From positions 1,866,595-1,930,594 of the forward strand of contig NC_081541.1 in assembly GCF_901000735.1 (NCBI RefSeq): 64,000 nucleotides of DNA. The letters run 5' to 3'. Below the pieces are notes generated by a model. That model searched no databases, was not told where the DNA came from, and was given only the letters and a program-made list of their open reading frames with translations. The number at the start of each line of letters is the position of its first letter. Position 1 is the first letter of the stretch. The translations under genes and the position numbers were made by a program. Below, in pieces: positions 11,931 through 22,355 of this stretch. This DNA is from Corylus avellana (taxonomy: Eukaryota; Streptophyta; Magnoliopsida; Fagales; Betulaceae).

Positions 11931-12720
11931 ATTAACTCGTGCGAGATTACGTGGCAAGAAAAGTCATCCTCCAAAAAAACCCTTGCATAAGAAGTGTGAC
12001 AAAACTCTTGAAAATGAGGCTTCTCGCTGACATCACTCCAGTGATCTTTTCCTTAACTTGTTTTGCACAATGGTGCCCCATTGGTCCATCGGATCAGGCA
12101 ATTAAGAATATGTTCATAGATAAAACCTAGACATTGCAATATATATTGGGTCGTTAAGTAAAAAGTTTAAAAATAAAAATAATAACAGATAAAAAAGAAA
12201 GGAAAAAATAGAAAATTGGTTTACTTGATTTACAATTAATTCCTTATAGTATTAAAATGAATTCGGAGGTTCCTGAAGTATGCCAAATAAACAATTTAGT
12301 CTTTACAATTAAATTTCGTAAACTAATTTAACAAATTTTGCTAGTGTGAAATTTACTTAAATAGGACATGTGTCACAATTTTATTGGCTCTAACATTTCA
12401 TAATATCGGAATCTGTTAAATTAGTAGACGGAATTTTGCTAGAGTGATTAAATTTTTTTTTTTTTTTTTTTTTTTGACATACTTCAAAGACTTTGAAATT
12501 TATTTTGATATTGCAATTAATGAGTTAATTAATAATTACAAATCAAATAAACTATATGGGCCGATTTTACAAGTTTTTCCAAAACTAAACCCAACATTGA
12601 GTATTGTTGAGATATGGATTATATCATTGGACTTAGCAACCCAAATATTCGGCCCCCTCCACATGGAGCTTAGGCTTAAGGCCCGTTTATATAAAAGGTC
12701 CACTACATGAGACTAATCAG
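11770..12720 (-). repeat. Inverted copy of segment 833-1960
   Basis: On the minus strand this matches 833-1960 along its length: 'gggccttaagcctaagctcc', then 'cctgatccgatggaccaat', then the 'gccagagtatatccaac' block. The match stops sharply at 12720, where other DNA begins. No gene is visible in it. Confidence 0.7.
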
Positions 12721-12954
12721 TTGGTTCTTAGCCCGCCGCGTGGTCCAATGGTTATCGTAAAGAGACACTCCCCCAATGCATAAAGCCTAAGCCCTAAAGT
12801 ATTTACGTATCTCTCTCTATTCTTTACTATTGATTTTTATCTCCCATTCTCCCCCCGTTAATTCCAGAGATATCTTCTCCATCCAATATTCTCTCACTCT
12901 CTCAATTCTCCTCTCCATCTCTCCATGATATTTCCTCCTCCAATAACATGATAC

Positions 12955-13990
12955 CTGCCTTGAGGTATTGACGCCATACACTGCACTGACAACCTTTCCA
13001 GACAACGTTGCAATGAACCAACTAAGGATATATTGATCCTTTCTCTCCCAAATCACAAATTCAGGATTCAAGGAGACAGAATCATTCTCATCAGATTCTG
13101 AAATGAATTTGGGTGGACAGGGCTCCGAACCATCAACAATACCCAACAGCCCATTTTTCCCGAGTATGGGGAGAAATTGACACACACACCAGATAATTGT
13201 CATCAGATTGAGTTTTACTATTTTGTGAATTGAGTGAGGCTCTGTTTTTGTGCTGGGTGTATTTTTGTTGTATAAATTCACTGCTGGGGTGTTTGTTCAC
13301 TGGTGTGCAGTGGCGGAGCCAGCTATTTTATATTGGGGGTGCCGCTAAAATTTTTTTTGCGTCCTAAAAATTTGGTAATTCATACAATATATACATCACA
13401 CAAAATATCTATAAAAGTTCATAAATATGTGCTGAGATTGATATATTAGAAATGTAACATATCGACACTATATCAAAAAGATAAAAAAAAAAAAAAAAAG
13501 TGTCTAGAACTGCACTTTATATTTAATGTGTGTTAAATTTAAGGGTGCTGTGGGTTTAAAAAAAAAAAAAAAAAAAAAAAATTTAAATCCACAGCACCCC
13601 CAAGGTACCATGTGGCTCCGCCACTGCTGGTGTACTTTTATAAATTCAATCATTCATCAAAAAAAGATGTGAAGCAGCACCAATGGTACTAGATTCAACG
13701 ATTTGAGAATAAAATGCAGGAAAGAAAAAGAAATTTTGGGTGCGAATCTTTATGGCTTTGATACCATGAAAGAAAGTGTTGTGGAATTGATTTGGCCAGA
13801 ATATATGAATACTCCTGTTGTGCTCTATTTCATTTATAGTTAGGCAGTAAAACTATACAAAGATAACTTCAAGTATTTGTGCGGCTATACCGAATACAAC
13901 TAGAACTAAAGAATAAATATAATAATACAGCATATATATATATATACAGATGAGTAAAAGAAAGAAAGAGCTGTTACTAATCTCTAATCT
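12955..13990 (-). mobile_element. Truncated copia remnant: LTR end, primer site, gag start
   Basis: On the minus strand there is part of an LTR (about 13990-13767, ending CTTTCA), then a primer-binding site TGGTATCAAAGCC (13766-13754, initiator-Met tRNA type), a leader, and a frameshifted gag N-terminus (to about 12955). The gag part shares FLPIL, GIVDGSEPCPPK and LNPEF with the gag of Copia-2, so it belongs to a related family. The rest of the element is absent. A hAT-like MITE interrupts the leader at 13308-13626. It abuts the 3' end of CNGC copy B. Confidence 0.75.
13308..13626. mobile_element. hAT-like MITE (319 bp)
   Basis: Perfect 14-bp terminal inverted repeats, CAGTGGCGGAGCCA at the left and its reverse complement at the right end. 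Flanking 8-bp target duplication ctggtgtg / ctggtgta (one mismatch). The interior is AT-rich with long A runs and no coding capacity. Terminal bases CAG and an 8-bp target duplication fit the hAT superfamily. It inserted into a copia leader. Confidence 0.88.
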
Positions 13991-14031
13991 TTTATCAATG
14001 CGAGTTTGAATATCTCTTCTATCTCTTCCAT

Positions 14032-16783
14032 CATCAAATATCTTCCTGGTTGGTCATTAGCGCCGAAAAGCTGCAGCTTGTACGGCAGAAACTGCTTCTG
14101 TAAACTATAGTCCTCAAGTCGTTGGCCATTAGAGCAAAGGCTTCAACTTTTGTATGCGTTTTCGCAGTTTTGAGAGATATTGGGAGTTTGGATAGGTCAG
14201 GTAAGGCGGGGGAATCCAACCCCCATTCTAGAAGTTCTTTTCCATAAAAATTACCTTTCTCAATACACTTATTCCTTCTCTCACCATTAATGGTGGTGAA
14301 GTTCCATATGATGCCTTGCGTTATGAAGAGCATCGCATCAAGTGGTTCTCCCTCCCTGACAATGTAACTGTGCTGCTTGTAGTGCACTGGCTTGAGATAG
14401 TCGCAGATCAACTGCAAATGTTGGCCACTTTTTCCTTCAAGCTGTGGCACCTAGCAGAAACAAAAAAGGATAAATGAGAAAGAGTAATTTCAATTAGGAA
14501 ATAATTACGTGAAGGAAGCTTCTTAGGTTACTTTTATCATCGACGTTAGTTTACTCTCTTCGAAGAAAAGAATGCATGTCAACGGTCTTCAACATCAATG
14601 CTAAAATTGGGTTCTTGGATCATGACCAACTGCACCTTAAATATCAATTCAATTCATTTAAAATAAAATCATATATAATCATTCTTCCCAAGAAAAATGA
14701 TTATAGTTTTCAATTGAACGACTATATATTTTGCTTAAAAGGAAACAAAAAAAGATCACTTTTTTTAGCAGGGGTAAACAAAGATGGCACTTAATCTCTG
14801 TTATAAGATCTTTGGAAAGATATTAAAGGCTAGGATCGGTTTCTCTATATCAAAATCTTTAGTTTCTTCCAATCTGAGCTGTATGCATTTGATGATCCAC
14901 TTTTTCATATTGCAAGGAAGCTTGTTTATGGTCACCCAAGACTCTGTTTTTGATTTGATAGGCTCCATTTTGCATCTAATCTCATCCTCCTCAGCTGCCC
15001 TCTCAGTTGCCATTTGCATGTATGTCTATTGCACAAGTTTGGTTTATCAAATTACCAAAAAAATGATGAATTTAATCATTAATACTAATATATACAATTA
15101 ACCTTCTCATAACTAATATCGTAGTATACTAAAAACTTTTAACTATCAAAATTACTATTTAATAAAATATGTTGTCAAATTTCAGAAATTTTTGAATCTA
15201 CAAGACTTCTATACAAAATTTAGTATATGTAGAAAATTTTAAACTCTTATTAACCTTTCAAAAAATAGAAATAATACAAATTACCAAGTCTGAACTTAAG
15301 AAGGAAACTTTTAATGCCTTTTCCCCATAGAGAAGGCCGAACATTTTTTGCTAGTTCGTGCCTTAATCCTCCCTTGTAATAGCTTGCACAACTAACAATT
15401 GAAGTTATACTTGTGGCAGTGTCTTCCTTAAAACAATAATTGATCTTGGTACAATATTCTATATACGGGAGAAAAACTTGAACCATGTACTGTAGCAAGG
15501 TATAGAGAGGAAAAGAAAAAGAAAAAAGGTGAAGGGATGAGTGGAAAAGAGAGGGGGTGAGGGGATTAAAAAGGTTCATGTCAGTACTAGAACTTTTAAC
15601 CATACAAAAATAGAACGAACTATCGAGTTGTAGGAGAGTATCAACTTTGTGGGCATCATAAAGGAATTTGTGTCCATAGGACATGGCATCTCTTGCATTC
15701 ATAGACATAACTTTAATTCTTAACCATTAAACTTAGATTTTCTGGGGGTGGCAAAGGGACAGAAATAAGAATTTAACTTGAGGGGTCCTGCAGATTGTCT
15801 AACAATTTTTTTTGAGGTGCCAAAGTAAAAAAAATAAAAGACAAAATATTTTTTTAACATTGTGTGAGGGAGGAACAAGATTCTCTCCAACTTAAATAAA
15901 TCGGATAATATTCCGTTAGTTATAATGGAGGGGTATTTTTGTCTTTTTACTTGAAAATTAAAAAATACCCTTCCACTATAATTGAAGAAGGGGATCTAAT
16001 TCGGGGTGTCAATAGTGGTTAGTGGTTAGAAATCAAAGAAGTCTTCCAAAATTTACTTTCACGCTCGAGATTCCGACTATTCTATTCCAATTTATGGTTT
16101 GACATTGGTAGGAGAGATTGAATAGGGTTGTTGACCACTGAGTCTACCCTTAGCAGAAGCCGACTGGTTGGGTCCGAAATGAGTGGGTAAGTAGGCAATT
16201 TAAGTATCTAAATTAGCCTTACTTGCAATATATATATAGCCTTAGATTGATCTCACAAGCTAAACTAGATCTTGTTTAATGGATATTTTTCGACCATTTG
16301 AAAAATCATTATAGATGTGTTGTTCAAGAAAAATAAAATCAAGATTAGGAGGGTCCCAACACTAGTCATGGAAAAAAAAGAACTACAAAACATAAGGAAG
16401 TTTTGAAGATTTTGGTGGGTAAGTGTGAAAAGCAGTTGCAACAAATGCAGCTTAATAATAATAAATGCCTTAACAGAGCTGATAAAAGATGATACGGTAC
16501 AGAAATTTTTTAAAGTTGGCCTTTTTTAGATTCTTTGTCCCATGCAGTACTTACAGCTAGTGCATGTCCTTTCTATTCTATGCATACAAAAACCATCTGA
16601 TTTAATTCCGATCACACGTACACCTAAATTATATGATTAAGAAAAAAAACAAAGTTGAGCACCAACCTGGGCATTACCGATGAAGAACAAAAACATTAGC
16701 AAACCATAAATCGAAATGAAAACTGCGAAATAGTTTTCTCAAAAATAGGTACTTGTTTGAAAGTTTGAACCAAAAGAACTGCA
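14032..16783 (-). pseudogene. CNGC-like channel pseudogene, copy B (3' exons only)
   Basis: Minus-strand exons matching the second half of copy A: 16783-16667 (SSFGSNFQTSTYF, helix 6, FFIGNAQ), about 15030-14800 (linker, starting ATERAAEEDEI) and 14452-14032 (VPQLEGKSGQHLQLI, VREGEPLDAMLF, THTKVEAFALMANDLRT). Helices 1-5 and the first half of the pore are absent. A TGA (bases 16739-16741 on the plus strand) replaces Trp in TYFWEN. The acceptor before the linker exon has 'aa' where 'ag' is expected. A short deletion after LRTIV shifts the C-terminus out of frame. The nucleotide-binding exon itself is open and better preserved than in copy A. Copies A and B are in inverted orientation about 8 kb apart. 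Confidence 0.82.
15031..16666 (-). other. Large intron of CNGC copy B
   Basis: Sequence between the helix-6 exon and the linker exon of copy B, AT-rich with no recognised protein. A 152-codon open frame at 15708-15250 (minus) has no family resemblance, and part of it is repeated in decayed form at about 19560-19700. I therefore treat it as intron sequence. Confidence 0.5.
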
Positions 16784-17389
16784 AAAATTGGAGACTATAG
16801 TAATGTATGAGAAAATAATAACATAATTAATTAATCAATGTGTGGGAGTGGACAGTACACGAATTCCTGTTTTATTGTCATGTTCATTGCATATATGGTT
16901 CAACAAATGTGCTAGAGAACACCCGAAACTTTTCATCACAAAGAATGTTTGACGTGGGACCATGTGATGCCTAGTGTTTTTTTTTTTTTTTGGTAATATC
17001 TGGACTTTTTTTGGGGGTTTTCTTAGTGATTTGAGGACTTCTGTATTTTTTTGGGTTTTCTTAAAACACTTTCAAATTTATATTATTTCCTTTTTAGAGT
17101 TTTCTATTAACTCTCAGATTTTGTTTTTTCTTTTAAAAACAATTTTCAGTAACTTGAGGATTAAATTTGTACTGAACCTTATTTTAATTATTGAGATCAT
17201 CCAAATTTAGTAACTAGTGGATTTTAATAAGAAAAAAAAAAAAAAATTCAAGAAATGCTATAAACTATCTTTTTATCTTACAAGGCTAACGTTACAATCT
17301 CAATCAATCAATTTTTTTTTAACAATAACTAATCGAAGGATTGAATGGAACTACCATGTCAACTTTAGAAAGCAGATTAGACAAACACC
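16784..17389. other. No gene recognised
   Basis: AT-rich stretch with T and A homopolymers (16975-16992, 17230-17246). It lies where exons 1-3 of copy B would be expected on the minus strand, but no such exon is visible, so those exons were probably deleted. Confidence 0.4.
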
Positions 17390-18900
17390 ACTTTTCATAT
17401 ATTAATTCTAAGTGCAGGCTGTCTTATAGGGCAGATGCTAGGTTTACAAACAAATTTTTTAAAAAAACCTTTTACAACATGATGTGGTACAACATGATTG
17501 AAAATAAGATAAATTCAACTTTTGAGAAACCCAATTATATTGTACCACATCATGTTTTAAAAGTTTTTTTGTAAAACTTGTTTATGAGCCTAGTATTTTT
17601 CTAAGACACGACATGTGCAATTCTCTTATATATATATATATATATATGAAGCAGCAAAGGTTTTTGTAAAATCGTTTGCAGCATACTATACTCAATGGAA
17701 ATACTCGGACCAAGAAAACACTATTAATAACAATGTTTGGCATCATGAGACCCAAAATAAAAGGGACCCAAAAAGAAATTGTCAGGATGAATAGGAAATG
17801 TAATGAATAAATAGTTATAAATTTCTTTCTCCTTAGAGATTATATTATAAACAGTAAAATGAACATGATAAACTCGAGGAGAGCAAGGGAGACGGCCGGG
17901 GATCTGGACAAATTAATTAAGCAAATATATAGTGACAGCAATTGGATTTAAGACTCTGCAGTGCAGCTGCAACTAATAAACAAGTTAGAGCAACTGTCAC
18001 GGTTAAAGATATCTTTTTGTTATCATTCAAATCTTCCCTTTTTGTTTTATTTTTGACAACCAACCGTGTGGTCTTCCTTTTATTTATTTATTTTCCGATA
18101 GTTATCCTTCAAGTCTTTCCTTTTTGTTTTTTCTTTTCACAGTCATCCTTCAAGTCTTTATCGGCTTGCATCCGATGAAAATTCCGCATATTTATTCAAA
18201 ACTAAGTCAGCATTAATTCGACAATTATTAGGTCACCACTTAGTGTAAAATTTTAAATAAATAAAAAGAGAATAATTTAATCAATAAAAATATTTGTTTT
18301 TATTGTCTTGTATTATTTTTTTTTTCCTTTAATAAATTTATCTTTAAATATGTGAGACTCACATATATATGAATTTTACATATTCAAGTCTTGGCCTTAA
18401 TTTTGATAGTTAAGGACCTCTATTCTAATATGCATGCATGCTAAATGATTAATTACTTATTTTAAAAGTTTAAGCTAATAAAAAAAATTAGTTATTAATT
18501 CAATAGTTCAACAGTAATGAAAAAAAAAAAAAAAAACAGTAGGAACTTTCCAACAAAATAAAATAATTAAGAAATAATATACGAAAAGTAAGTGATATTC
18601 ACTCAGGTCTTGTACTAACTGCCAAGGGTCTACTTGATCAAAATGGGCAGGAAAATTCAAGATTCCCAACATGAGGCGGCTAATGCACGCCTACGCTCTC
18701 GTTGGATGGATAGTCAGCTATTACATGTGTGGAGAAAATTGAAGAAACGTCATCCTTCTTGTTCTGTAGTACGTATAATATTCTAAATTTCCACCAGTTT
18801 TGGGAGTATATTCTGGAGATTGCTAATTACCGTTAGATAAGAAACTTCCGTTACAGCTGTTCTAGGAGTTCTATGTAGAAATGACCTTTTCCATGTGGGA
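17390..18900 (-). repeat. Duplicated CNGC-family upstream segment, direct copy of 8980-10150
   Basis: Shares 'aagtgcaggctgtc', 'aaggtttttgtaaaatcgtt', 'tggcatcatgagacccaaaa' and 'gagcaagggagacggccgg' with 8980-9330, and later blocks to about 10110. It differs by a hairpin MITE at 17438 and small indels. It is non-coding and is probably 5'-flank of a minus-strand CNGC-like copy. Confidence 0.75.
17438..17593. mobile_element. Hairpin MITE (156 bp)
   Basis: The two arms, from 'ctaggtttacaaac' and from 'gtttatgagcctag', are reverse complements over roughly 55 bases each, including the shared core 'catgatgtggtacaa'. Only about 40 bases separate the arms, so the element can fold into one long hairpin. 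The duplicated segment near 9000 lacks it, which shows an insertion after the duplication. The superfamily cannot be told from the ends. Confidence 0.75.
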
Positions 18901-19084
18901 ATATATAGAGTTTTGAGTTCAATACTGTTACATTGATAAACTTAAGTGCAATTTCTCAGGTTGTGCACCATGCATATGATTTCTTTCAGAGAAGAAACGT
19001 AAGACTCTGCACCATATGAGCTATATATATAGCATACTCAATGCAAATACTAAAACCAAGAAAACATTAATGCTTGGCAAGCAG
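18901..19084. other. Junction between two repeats
   Basis: Short stretch with fragments similar to other CNGC-family flanks (for example 'aagactctgca' and 'catactcaatg'). No gene is visible. Confidence 0.35.
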
Positions 19085-19740
19085 ATATGACGCTTAATCT
19101 TCCTTTCAAGTTCTTTGGGAAGATCTGAACATCAACATCCTTTCTTTTTTTCTTTCAGCATGTGTTGAAAGATGGGCATACCTTTCAGTTGACAATCGTC
19201 TATATGTTTGTTACAAGACAAGTTCACATCATCAAATTTTATAGATAATTACATTAGCCTTAAATCTTAGGTTGATAAGATTATTTAATTGATGTTATTA
19301 CACTTACATATATAGTTGACCCTTTTATACTTAATAATATTGATAGATAGGAAAATTATTAGCTATCAAAATTATTAATAAATTTCATAAATAGAAAAAG
19401 TTAATCAAATGTACAAAACTTGGACATAAAATTAAGTCTATATATAGAGAAATTTTCAACTCTCAATAACCTTCGACAAACCATAATCAACACAAATTAC
19501 ATAATCTAAACTCCAAAAAATTATAATAATAATAATAATAATAATAATTAATACCCTTAATTTTGCACAAGTGAACAATGAAATTAATTATAGCTGTACG
19601 TGGTACGTGTCTTCCTCAAACAATAATTTATCTTACTACAATCTTTGTGAAGAAAACTTTATCTATCTCTAAACATATATAGCATATAGTATGGTGAAAG
19701 AAAAAGGAAGACAGGAGTGAAGAAAATAATTTTTTGAATG
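19085..19740 (-). pseudogene. Strongly decayed CNGC linker-exon and intron fragment
   Basis: The plus-strand sequence parallels 14780-15560: 'gacgcttaatct' with 'tctttgggaagat' matches the end of the copy B linker exon, and 'gtgtcttcctcaaacaataat' matches its intron at 15420-15440. No open frame survives. It is a third, older relic of the 3' half of the gene. A (TAA)n microsatellite lies at 19526-19547. Confidence 0.5.
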
Positions 19741-19949
19741 GCCTGTAAAATTTTTTATTATGTGGCATCATCTAGCCATTAGATACGATATGCAACGTTA
19801 AATATTAATCATAAATGGAGAGGATTCTGTTTGGCTTAAGGCCCTTTCATGTGAAACATGATCCCTCTCCAGTCCATTCTGGATTGGAGAATATCCAGTT
19901 CATGACTAGAATTTATTCTCAGAAATTTTATAGCTACAAATGGAACAGA

Positions 19950-20059
19950 GTCCCCAAGAGGTAGATCAATCGGCTAGGACCACGCCTAATGAAGCAGAGA
20001 TCACTAGTTCGAATCCCCCTCTTCCCTCTTGTGCGGACATGTCAAAAAAAAAAAAAAAA
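19950..20059 (+). mobile_element. tRNA-derived SINE
   Basis: About 110 bp with an A-box-like part (ggtagatcaatcggctagg, 19959-19977) and a B-box-like part (agttcgaatcc, 20006-20016), in the spacing of a tRNA-type internal promoter. It ends in a 16-base A tail. It is flanked by the target duplication 'aatggaacaga' (19939-19949 and 20058-20068; the A tail overlaps its start). It shares the 'actagttcgaat' core with the SINE at 42291-42396. Confidence 0.88.
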
Positions 20060-20102
20060 TGGAACAGATATCCCACTAATAAAAATAATAATAAAATATT
20101 AT

Positions 20103-20202
20103 NNNNNNNNNNNNNNNNNNNNNNNNNNNNNNNNNNNNNNNNNNNNNNNNNNNNNNNNNNNNNNNNNNNNNNNNNNNNNNNNNNNNNNNNNNNNNNNNNN
20201 NN
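20103..20202. other. Assembly gap (100 N)
   Basis: Exactly 100 N between an AT-rich microsatellite (ataataataaaatattat) and a (TA)n run. The true length is unknown. Confidence 0.99.
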
Positions 20203-20674
20203 ATATATATATATATATGGAACTTAAGGCACGACAAATGGGATCTAGACAAAGCTACAATGATATATTCCATTTACTTGTAAATCATTGTCATGATAGG
20301 AAGAGGAGTTGATATTTATTCTTAAAATAAGGTGAACGTTGGGTTAACTTTTTATCTTTTCATTTATTTATTTTACTTTTTACTTAACCCCCCATGATAT
20401 ATGTTGCAATGTCGAAATTTTAGTCAAATAACAAATTAATTGCACAAGAAGTTATATATAGTTCTTAAACGTTTGATTTTGCTAGGAAGCTGCCTAGTTC
20501 CATTTTATTCTGCCTAGTTCCAAAGTAAAAAAGCAAAAAGAAAGACTTGAAGGATGCCGGTCCGACAAAAAACAAAAAGAAAGGAAGACACCACGTACGT
20601 ACGGATGGTTGTAAAAAAAATAAAAAATTAATGAATAAATTTATAACCGCGACATGGTCATCCGCCTACGTGTC
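20203..20674 (+). repeat. Fragmented duplicate of CNGC-family flank
   Basis: Bases 20220-20400 repeat 7440-7610 ('ggaacttaaggc', 'caaagctacaatgat'). Bases 20405-20650 repeat 28739-29045 ('acaaattaattgcacaagaa', 'ggaagctgcctagttccatt'). No coding sequence. Confidence 0.6.
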
Positions 20675-22183
20675 ACGGAGAAAAGAATTTGATAACGAAG
20701 CATTATCGTTTAAAAGAGTGATGGATTTGATAAGTTTCAAACCTAAATGATGAATTTGGTAAAAGGTTAAACTCCTGGAACCTCTACAGTATTTTTCTCT
20801 TTTTAAAAAAAGAAAGTAATTTTATCTTCAAAAAAATATATTTGCTTAGTAAAAAGCTTCCCTTTACATTGGTTTTACCCTATTTCATGTGTGCCCCTTA
20901 TGTCCATGTGTGCTGCCTTGGTTTCATGATGTCCATGACGTCAAGTGATGATCATCATTCCTCTTATGCCCTGGTCAACACAAGTAGTGTTACTCATATG
21001 GATTTATTTGAAATTAATTAAAAATTCTATATATAGACATAATTTATAATTTTCTTGAGCTGTGCTTGCGAGGAGAAAACTTCTTAGATGTTTCTAGGTG
21101 GGTAATATTCATGATCTACCGGTCTAATGCTGACTTGTGTGCAGTTTTCCTCTTAATTAAGAAGTATAAAATATTGTTTTGGACCAAAGAAAAAAAGGAA
21201 AAAAAAAAAAAGAAAAAAGGGAGGGGAAGAAAAGCTATATATATATATATTCAGCGGTGAAGTAGCTAGTACGGATTGTCAAGGTTAATGGATTTCAGTC
21301 TAGAAGGAATGTGTGCACATTTAACTAGGAGTTGGACGTATCAATTTCTTTGATTATTTTATTATTAGTATGATTATCATGTAAGCTTAACGATATTATA
21401 TATATTTGAACATGCATGGAACTTAAGGCAGGACAAATGGTATTTAGACAAAGCTACAATGATTCTATTTACTTGTAAATCATTGTCATGATACGAAGAG
21501 AGGAGCTGCTATTTATTCTTAAAGTAAGGTGAACGTTGGGTTTACCTTTTATCTTTTCATTTATTTATTTTACTTTTTACTTAAATATTTTTGGGATTAT
21601 ATATATACCTATGTAATCTTATCTTAATTTGGGCTTGGGTAGGTTTGATTTTTTTTTTTAGTGATGGCATTAGATGAGATTTCTTTGTCCTTGGTGAAAG
21701 CATTTTTCATTAACTAGTTTTGTTAGTCTAATTAGCATTCATTATGTTAATTAAACCATTTGCTTTGGAAAAATGTATTTTATAATATAAAAAAAAAAAA
21801 AAAAAAAAGTTGTGGTGGATCAATATAAAAAAACCTCAATTTTTAGCCCCAAAAACAAATATTTGGGTCCCAACAAAAAGTAATTGGGCCCTGAAACAAC
21901 TCATTTTTAATAAGTTATGTTAGCCCAACAAAAAGTATTTGGGCTCTCAAAAGTCAAAAAAACTTATTTTTTGCCCAACAAAATAAATCAATATGAATCC
22001 CACGGTTAAATCGGTTAATCGGTTTAACCGAACCGTTTAACCGTGTACCGTTATAACCGATAATTTCGATTAAAATTCTTATTGGTTCGATATTGGTTAA
22101 TAACCGATAAGAACCAAAATCAAACCGTTTTGACCGATACCCAGACTTATATATATATATATATATATTTTCAATGTCGACAT
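20675..22183 (+). repeat. Direct duplication, copy D2 (partner 6611-8193)
   Basis: Nearly identical to D1 over about 1.4 kb. Unlike D1, which is cut by a gap, D2 runs through its (TA)n tract into 'ttttcaatgtcgacat', the target site of Copia-1. The sequence right of Copia-1 resumes with the continuation of the same flank. Confidence 0.85.
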
Positions 22184-22342
22184 TGTTGAGAATAAGGTTG
22201 TATATTGAATCACAAAATATAATGTACAGAAGAGGCCTATATATAGGCGAATAATACAGACCTAGTAGAATAAGGAAAGGTAAACCTAGTAACCCTAGAA
22301 TACCAAAGAAAGTAAATAATAATAATATAATATTATCTAACA
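22184..22342 (-). repeat. Copia-1 3' LTR (159 bp)
   Basis: Matches 28575-28733 with three substitutions. It contains the palindromic TATA-like stretch cctatatatagg near 22231-22242. The polypurine tract (cccccca on the plus strand, 22344-22350) lies just inside. Confidence 0.95.
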
Positions 22343-22355
22343 GCCCCCCACAAGC

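Noticed and set aside
12731..12760. tRNA-like 'gtggtccaatggttatcg' resembling an A box
   Set aside because: No B box, no acceptor-stem pairing and no A tail within 100 bases, so neither a tRNA gene nor a SINE can be supported.
15250..15708. 152-codon open frame on the minus strand inside copy B
   Set aside because: It lies in the intron between two CNGC exons, resembles no family, and its homologous segment near 19560-19700 is not open.
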